Assembly (NCBI GenBank): GCA_036401375.1
Contig: DASWVB010000006.1
Span: forward strand, 1 to 47,710
Source: DASWUZ01 sp036401375
GTDB taxonomy: Bacteria; Acidobacteriota; Terriglobia; Terriglobales; Acidobacteriaceae
Direction: 5' to 3'
DNA length: 47,710 nt
The first letter of the stretch is position 1; every line of letters starts with the position of its first letter. The notes beneath the pieces were generated by a model. The model searched no databases. It saw only the letters and a program-made list of their open reading frames with translations, and was not told where the DNA came from. This document shows positions 42,810 to 47,710 of this stretch, piece by piece. Made by a program: the position numbers and the translations under genes.

Positions 42810-44114
42810 TCAGCAGACAAGCTGGTCGCGGCCTACCTTGAGGCCGTCGAGGCGACCGAGCAGGGTGACGGCGACCGATTCAGACTGGAAGATAAACTTT
42901 GCCATCTCCATCACCTGCTCCTGGGTGACGCTCTCGATCCTGTCCAGAATGTCCTGCAAGCCGGAGAAGTTCTGGAAGTACATCTGCTGGCGCGCGAGGT
43001 TGGACATGCGCGACATGGAGCTCTCGAGCGAGAGCAGGATGTTGCCTTTGAGCTGGTCCTTGGCGCGGCGAAGTTCGTCCTCGGGAAGGGCCTCGGCCTT
43101 GAGGCGGCGGAACTCCACCATGATGAGATCGATGACCTGCAGCGCCTTGGCGGAGGATGTGCCCACGTAGACGCAGAGCGAGCCGGTATCGCGGTAGGGA
43201 TTAAGGTCGCTGTAGATGGAGTAGGCCAGGCCCCGCTCCTCACGGATGGTCTGGAAGAGGCGCGAGCTCATGCCGCCGCCGAGAACGCTGTTCAGCAGAA
43301 GGGTGACGTAGCGCTGCTCATGCGCAATGGGCGGGGACGGCACTCCAAGACAGAGCTGCACTTGCTCGAGCGACTTCTTGTTGCGCAGAGCGATGCGGGA
43401 GCGGGTGCGCGGCGGGGCTCCTGCAGACTCGGGTTCGCCGAGGTTGAGCGACTCGAAGTGGCGTGCAACCTGCTCGACGAAGGAGTCGTGTTCCAGATTG
43501 CCAGCCGCTGAGAAGATCATGTTCCCGCCGCGGAACCGCGCTCCGTAGTAGTCGAAGAGGGTCTGCTGTTCAAAGTTGCGGACCGTCTCCTTGGTGCCGA
43601 GGATCGGCTTGCCGAGCGGGTGGTCCTTCCAGAAGTTCTGGGTAAAGATTTCATGTACGAGGTAGTCGGGGTTGTCCTCGTCCATCTTGATCTCTTCGAG
43701 AATGACGCCGCGCTCGCGGCCGATATCGTCGCTCGAGAAGACCGGATTCATGATCAGGTCTGAAAGCACGTCCAGGGCTACGGGCACATGTTCATCGAGC
43801 ACCTTGATGTTGAAGCAGATAGTCTCTTTGCCGGTGAAGGCGTCAAGATTGCCGCCAATGGCGTCTACCTCGCGGGCGATGCGCTGCGCCGTGCGAGAGC
43901 GCGTTCCCTTGAAGACCATGTGCTCGACGAAGTGCGAGATGCCGTTAACCTCGGGCAGCTCATGACGCGAGCCGGCAAGGATCCACATGCCCATCGCTAC
44001 CGAGCGAAGGTGCTCCATCTTCTCGGTAAGGATGGTGAGGCCGTTGGGCAGGATCGTGCGCCGGATATTTCTCTCGTTGTTGGTGAAGCCGTCGCTGATT
44101 GATTCGCTGGTCAT
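42810..44114 (-). CDS. M16 family zinc metallopeptidase (processing-protease type)
   Basis: About 434 residues from ATG 44114; the frame is open to 44288 but that would overlap rlmN, whose start at 44257 is well supported. No signal peptide, so probably cytoplasmic. The zinc motif HFVEH is at residues 61-65 in GISHFVEHMVFKGT, with the distal Glu in ERGVILEEIKMDEDNPDYL. The C-terminal half contains SVLGGGMSSRLFQTIREERG. This is the short, single-domain-pair M16 type related to the Bacillus YmxG/mitochondrial processing peptidase group. It is active by motif, in contrast to the zinc-less paralogue at 2473-3987. Confidence 0.92.
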   Translation of the reverse strand: MTSESISDGFTNNERNIRRTILPNGLTILTEKMEHLRSVAMGMWILAGSRHELPEVNGISHFVEHMVFKGTRSRTAQRIAREVDAIGGNLDAFTGKETICFNIKVLDEHVPVALDVLSDLIMNPVFSSDDIGRERGVILEEIKMDEDNPDYLVHEIFTQNFWKDHPLGKPILGTKETVRNFEQQTLFDYYGARFRGGNMIFSAAGNLEHDSFVEQVARHFESLNLGEPESAGAPPRTRSRIALRNKKSLEQVQLCLGVPSPPIAHEQRYVTLLLNSVLGGGMSSRLFQTIREERGLAYSIYSDLNPYRDTGSLCVYVGTSSAKALQVIDLIMVEFRRLKAEALPEDELRRAKDQLKGNILLSLESSMSRMSNLARQQMYFQNFSGLQDILDRIESVTQEQVMEMAKFIFQSESVAVTLLGRLDGLKVGRDQLVC

Positions 44115-44256
44115 AATGTCTCTGTACTTCAGACCCGCCCGCCCCTGCAGTGGCTTGACTAGGCCTCTGACGCTGAACCGGCATCCGTGCCCGTCCGGTC
44201 TGAGCATCTTCCCGGTGCTATTCTGCGAATTGAGCCGCAGGGGAGCTGGCCTTCGG

Positions 44257-45480
44257 ATGAGTCCTGGCAGGAAGGACCTGATCACCATTTTAGACGCTCC
44301 AGCGGCGCCCGAGACTCAGGTCCTCGGCAGCAGCCAGGATGGAACGCGAGGCAAGGCGCTCTTCGGGCTTTCTTATGAGCAACTTAGCCTCTTGGTCGAG
44401 GAGCTTGGCCTGCCTCCCTATCGAGCTCGGCAGCTGTCGGAGGGCCTCTACCGGGGCTGGAATTCCGACTTTTCGAGCTTTTCGGCCCTGCCGCGGCAGC
44501 TCCGGGAGCGGCTTGCTGCCGGTGGCTATCGGGTAGGGCTTCCGGAGATTGTCCAGAGTTTTCGCTCCGTCGACGGCACCGAGCGTTATCTCGTTCGTGG
44601 CGATGACGACCAGACCGTCGAGACAGTCTGGATGCCGGAGGGCGACGACGGCGAGTCGGGTGACGGCTCCGACGCAGGCGACGAGGAAGTGCGGATGCTG
44701 GTGGAATCCCGTGGCGAGACTGCACCCGCGAAGCGGGCAACGATATGCGTCTCAAGCCAGGTTGGGTGCGCGGTCAATTGCCAGTTTTGCCTGACCGCCA
44801 AGCTCGGCATTCAGCGAAACTTGAGTGCGGGCGAGATTGCGGGGCAGGTGGTCGCCGTGCTGAAGCGGCAGCAGGTGAAGATGGGCCGCGACCGGATCAA
44901 CATCGTCTTCATGGGCATGGGGGAGCCGTTTTTGAACTACGACGCGTTCATGGCGGCGGTGCAATTGCTGGTGACTGAGGTCGGCATCGCAGAGTCGCGG
45001 ATGACAGTCTCAACTTCGGGAATCGTGCCGGGTATCGTGCGGTTTGCCGCCGAGCCGGTACGTCCGAAGCTTGCGATTTCACTGAATGCTTCGAACGACA
45101 CGGTGCGGGAGAGCATCATGCCGGTCACGCGCAAGTGGAACATCGCCGCTGTACTGGAGGCGGTGCGGCAGATGCCGATGCGCCCAAACGAGCGGGTAAC
45201 GTTTGAATACGTGCTGCTCGGCGGAGTCAACGACAGCCTACAGCATGCGGATGAGACCGCGGCACTGCTGCGGAGAACCAACAGGCCCGTCAAGGTGAAT
45301 CTGATTGTCTGGAACCCTGGGCCGGGTATCGCTTTTCACAAGCCGGAGCAGGCGGATGTGACCGCCTTTCAGCAGCGGCTGATCGCGCGAGGGGTGCCTG
45401 CCTTTATCCGCCGTCCGCGCGGGCTGGACATCTACGCCGCGTGCGGGCAGTTGAAGCGCACCGTAAGTTCAACTACCTGA
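44257..45480 (+). CDS. rlmN: 23S rRNA (adenine2503-C2)/tRNA methyltransferase
   Basis: About 407 residues from ATG 44257 (GGGGAG at 44240-44245). A radical SAM enzyme methylating A2503 of 23S rRNA, and A37 of some tRNAs. The [4Fe-4S] cluster motif CAVNCQFC is present (C-x3-C-x2-C). An N-terminal accessory domain (LSYEQLSLLVEELGLPPYRA) precedes it. SSQVGCAVNCQFCLTAKLGI and VFMGMGEPFLNYDAFMAAVQ mark the fold; the latter is the conserved GEP motif. An acidic insertion of about 15 residues near 130 (EGDDGESGDGSDAGDEE) is unusual. It converges on the M13 gene with a 36-base gap and diverges from the M16 gene. Confidence 0.95.
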   Translation: MSPGRKDLITILDAPAAPETQVLGSSQDGTRGKALFGLSYEQLSLLVEELGLPPYRARQLSEGLYRGWNSDFSSFSALPRQLRERLAAGGYRVGLPEIVQSFRSVDGTERYLVRGDDDQTVETVWMPEGDDGESGDGSDAGDEEVRMLVESRGETAPAKRATICVSSQVGCAVNCQFCLTAKLGIQRNLSAGEIAGQVVAVLKRQQVKMGRDRINIVFMGMGEPFLNYDAFMAAVQLLVTEVGIAESRMTVSTSGIVPGIVRFAAEPVRPKLAISLNASNDTVRESIMPVTRKWNIAAVLEAVRQMPMRPNERVTFEYVLLGGVNDSLQHADETAALLRRTNRPVKVNLIVWNPGPGIAFHKPEQADVTAFQQRLIARGVPAFIRRPRGLDIYAACGQLKRTVSSTT

Positions 45481-45516
45481 TGGGCGCCTCGTCCTTGACG
45501 TGGCTTTCGCAGTCCT

Positions 45517-47643
45517 TCACCAGATTTTGACGCGGTCCTCCGGTGCCAGGTAGAGAGCGTCGCCCGGCTTTACTCCGAAGGCTTCGTACCAGGCGTCGAC
45601 GTTTCTAACCGTCTCGGCGCGAAAATGCGCGGGAGCGTGGGAGTCGGTGGCAACTTGCTGGCGCTGCGCAGACTCGCGCGTCTTCGATCCCCAATCCTGT
45701 CCAAAGGCAATGAAGAACTGCTGGATGGGAGTGAATCCGTCCTTCACTGGGGCGCCTGTGCCCGCGACGGAAGATCGGTAGCCTTCCAAGGCGGCCGTGA
45801 CTCCGGAGAAATCGGCAGTGTCTTCAGCGAGCGTCTGTCGCCCGTTCACAGCGAGGTCCGGAAATGGATGATAAGTGTCGTACTGGGCTGCCAGCATGGC
45901 AGTTGCCTGGTTGAAGTGGGCGAGGTCTTCGGCGGTCCACCAGTTGCGGACGCGGCCTTCGGAGTCGAAGGCGCTGCCCTCGGTGTCGAAGGTGTGGCTG
46001 ATCTCGTGACCGATGATCGATCCAATCGCGCCGTAGTTCGATGCGGGTGGCGCGAGCGGGTCAAAGAATGGCGGTTGCAGGATCGCGGCGGGAAAGTTCA
46101 ACGCATTCTGCAGAGGCAGGTTCACTGCATTCACGGTCTGAGGTGTCATCGACCATTCGTGCCGGTCGACTTTCGAGCCTGCCCTGGCTATCTCGCGCCG
46201 GTAGACGTAGAGCTTTCCGCGCCACACGTTGCCGAAGATGTCACCGGGCTTCACCTCATAAGCGGAGTAGTCGTGCCAGGTCTCTGGGTAGCCGACGCCG
46301 ACGTAAAGGGTCTTCAACTTCGTCTCAGCCTCCGCCTTGGTGGCAGGAGCCATCCAGGTGAGTGCCGCGATCCTGCGTTCGAAGGCGGCCACTATGTTGG
46401 CGACCATGGCCTGCGCCTCGGCCTTGGCCTGCGGACCGAAGTAGCGGTCCGCATAGATCTGGCCTACCGCGTCGCCCAGGTTGCGGTTGACTGTAACGAC
46501 GCCTCTCTGCCAGCGGGGGCGCATCTGCGTCGTGCCGGTGAGCGTCGTGCCAAAAAAGGTGAACTGCTCGTCTGCCAGGGCCTTCGGCAGTACAGCCGCA
46601 TACTCCTCGATGAGGTGGTAGCTGAGCCAGTCCTTCCAGCTCTCGAGAGGCTTTGACGCTACCAGGGCCGACTCGCCGACGAAGGCAGATGGCTGCCAGA
46701 CGATGAACTTCGTTTGGCTGGTCAGGCCCGCACCGCGAAAGTACTCCCCCCAGTCGAGGCCCGGCGCCTTGGCAGCGAAATCTGTCGCCATCCATGGATT
46801 GTTAGCTTTATGTACATCTTCGTTATCGGCCAGCGGAAGGTGGGTCGCCGCGATGGAGTGCTCGAGCTCCACAACGCGGGCGGCGCGCGCGTCCGAATCG
46901 GCAAAGCCAGAGAGCTTGAGCATAGCCGCAACATGAGTTTGGTAGCTGGCGCGAATATCCTTCATCTTCTGCGTGTCAGAGACGTAATAGTCGCGTTCGG
47001 GCAGGGCGAGCCCACCCTGCAGTAGATAGGCCGTGTAGTGCTTGGAGTCGTTGAAGTCGGGCGCGATCCAGAGGCCGAACAGGTGAAGGGTGTGATAGTT
47101 GGTGTTGTTGAGTGCATCTACATCGGCGCGCAAGGTTGCGCCGAGCGCGTACGCCAGCTGCTGCCGCGTCTTGATCGCAGCAATCGCATCCAGGTGCGGC
47201 TTCAGAGGGGCCAGACCGGCCGCCTCGATGGCCGTCTCGTCCATGAAGGAGTTATAGAGGTCGGCGATCTTTCGCTGGTCGGAGCCGCCGGGCGCATCCG
47301 TCTTCGCTGCGTCCTGGATGAGCGCTGCGGTGCGCTTATTGCTCAGGTCGTCCAGCATGGAAAAGACGCCGATGCTTGCCCGGTCGGCAGGTATCTCCGT
47401 CCGCTTGATCCAGCCACCGTTGGCATACTCGAAGAAGTCCTCCCCGGGCTTGACGGATGTGTCCATGCTTGCGATGGAGATGCCGTGGATCTGCTGGGTA
47501 GCGGGTACCTCCGGGGCTCTCACCTCCTGAGCGTATGCGAGGGTCGCAGTCTGAAAGAAGATCGGAGCCGCGCAGAGGGCAAACGCGAGGGCGCTTACTC
47601 TGCTGCTCGCGGGGGAGGCATGTAGGGGCGGCGCTTTCGTCAT
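45517..47643 (-). CDS. M13 family zinc metallopeptidase (PepO/neprilysin-like)
   Basis: 708 residues from ATG 47643 (GAGG six bases upstream), with an N-terminal signal-like segment (ALCAAPIFFQTATLAYAQEV). It is a secreted or periplasmic M13 protease that cuts small peptides. The zinc site is HEISH (H546-H550) in GSIIGHEISHTFDTEGSA, with the third ligand Glu expected in LAEDTADFSG, about 60 residues later. NAVNLPLQNALNFPAAILQP is the substrate-binding NAxY-like element, and the C-terminus DRVKIW is as in the family. Its length is normal. Confidence 0.94.
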   Translation of the reverse strand: MTKAPPLHASPASSRVSALAFALCAAPIFFQTATLAYAQEVRAPEVPATQQIHGISIASMDTSVKPGEDFFEYANGGWIKRTEIPADRASIGVFSMLDDLSNKRTAALIQDAAKTDAPGGSDQRKIADLYNSFMDETAIEAAGLAPLKPHLDAIAAIKTRQQLAYALGATLRADVDALNNTNYHTLHLFGLWIAPDFNDSKHYTAYLLQGGLALPERDYYVSDTQKMKDIRASYQTHVAAMLKLSGFADSDARAARVVELEHSIAATHLPLADNEDVHKANNPWMATDFAAKAPGLDWGEYFRGAGLTSQTKFIVWQPSAFVGESALVASKPLESWKDWLSYHLIEEYAAVLPKALADEQFTFFGTTLTGTTQMRPRWQRGVVTVNRNLGDAVGQIYADRYFGPQAKAEAQAMVANIVAAFERRIAALTWMAPATKAEAETKLKTLYVGVGYPETWHDYSAYEVKPGDIFGNVWRGKLYVYRREIARAGSKVDRHEWSMTPQTVNAVNLPLQNALNFPAAILQPPFFDPLAPPASNYGAIGSIIGHEISHTFDTEGSAFDSEGRVRNWWTAEDLAHFNQATAMLAAQYDTYHPFPDLAVNGRQTLAEDTADFSGVTAALEGYRSSVAGTGAPVKDGFTPIQQFFIAFGQDWGSKTRESAQRQQVATDSHAPAHFRAETVRNVDAWYEAFGVKPGDALYLAPEDRVKIW

Positions 47644-47710
47644 GCTTTACCTCGGAATCAGAAGAGTTTAGCAGGCAATCCCCCCGGTCTGCCTGAGCTG
47701 CGAAGTCTTC

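Noticed and set aside
44115..44288. N-terminal extension of the third M16 protease
   Set aside because: It lies over the rlmN start region, has no homology, and ATG 44114 begins directly before the conserved domain.
1..47710. Mobile elements, tRNA genes and attachment sites
   Set aside because: No transposase, integrase, tRNA TpsiC-arm pattern or flanking direct repeats was seen by eye; a tRNAscan/ISfinder run would decide.

Overview
The window looks like a chromosomal segment of a GC-rich member of the Acidobacteriota (Acidobacteriaceae/Terriglobia type). This is inferred from the gene families, not from an rRNA gene. Typical markers are an Oar-like TonB-dependent receptor with an N-terminal carboxypeptidase-regulatory domain, an S53 peptidase with a pro-kumamolisin propeptide, a periplasmic sensor/GGDEF protein built from repeated beta-rich modules, a secreted Gly/Tyr-rich protein, and DUF6526 and DUF6582 proteins. 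No tRNA, rRNA, insertion sequence, prophage, CRISPR array or replication origin was recognised. Gene density and codon style are even, so this reads as core chromosome.

Layout: an S53 peptidase fragment runs off the left edge (1-410). Divergent from it is a tight three-gene unit: an active M16 protease, an M16 partner lacking the zinc motif, and glmU (902-5394). An ECF-like sigma factor, a small alpha/beta protein and a divergently transcribed APC permease with a strong terminator follow (5435-9311). Next are a PP2C phosphatase and a membrane-anchored Ser/Thr kinase (9506-11407), the TonB-dependent receptor (11516-14971) and a diguanylate cyclase (15265-17322). Two ABC-F ATPases lie in tandem (17748-21353). 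Positions 21494-30787 hold a membrane-protein cluster: DUF6526, RDD, SpoIIM-like, then a six-gene minus-strand operon of two related multi-TM proteins, DUF4129, DUF4350, MoxR and DUF58. A fossil end of a third multi-TM copy lies upstream.

The right part holds a small membrane protein, a class III aminotransferase, an NmrA-like oxidoreductase, a DUF6582 protein with a basic tail, DUF3455, DinB and murC (31182-37001). It continues with the Gly/Tyr-rich secreted protein and an S10 carboxypeptidase sharing a bidirectional terminator, a DtxR-type regulator, a LolA-like protein and a type IV pilin with a long leader. A VOC protein, a third M16 protease, rlmN and an M13 metallopeptidase close the window (37379-47643).

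How it fits together: much of the content concerns the cell envelope. This covers precursor and wall synthesis (glmU, murC), outer-membrane import (TonB receptor, LolA-like), secreted proteolysis (S53, three M16, S10, M13), pili, and the MoxR/DUF58 cluster, which is the least understood multi-gene system here. Signalling genes (PP2C/kinase pair, GGDEF protein, sigma factor, DtxR) are interspersed. Many starts in this organism seem to be GTG or TTG, and several long upstream reading frames should be trimmed to starts with better ribosome binding sites.
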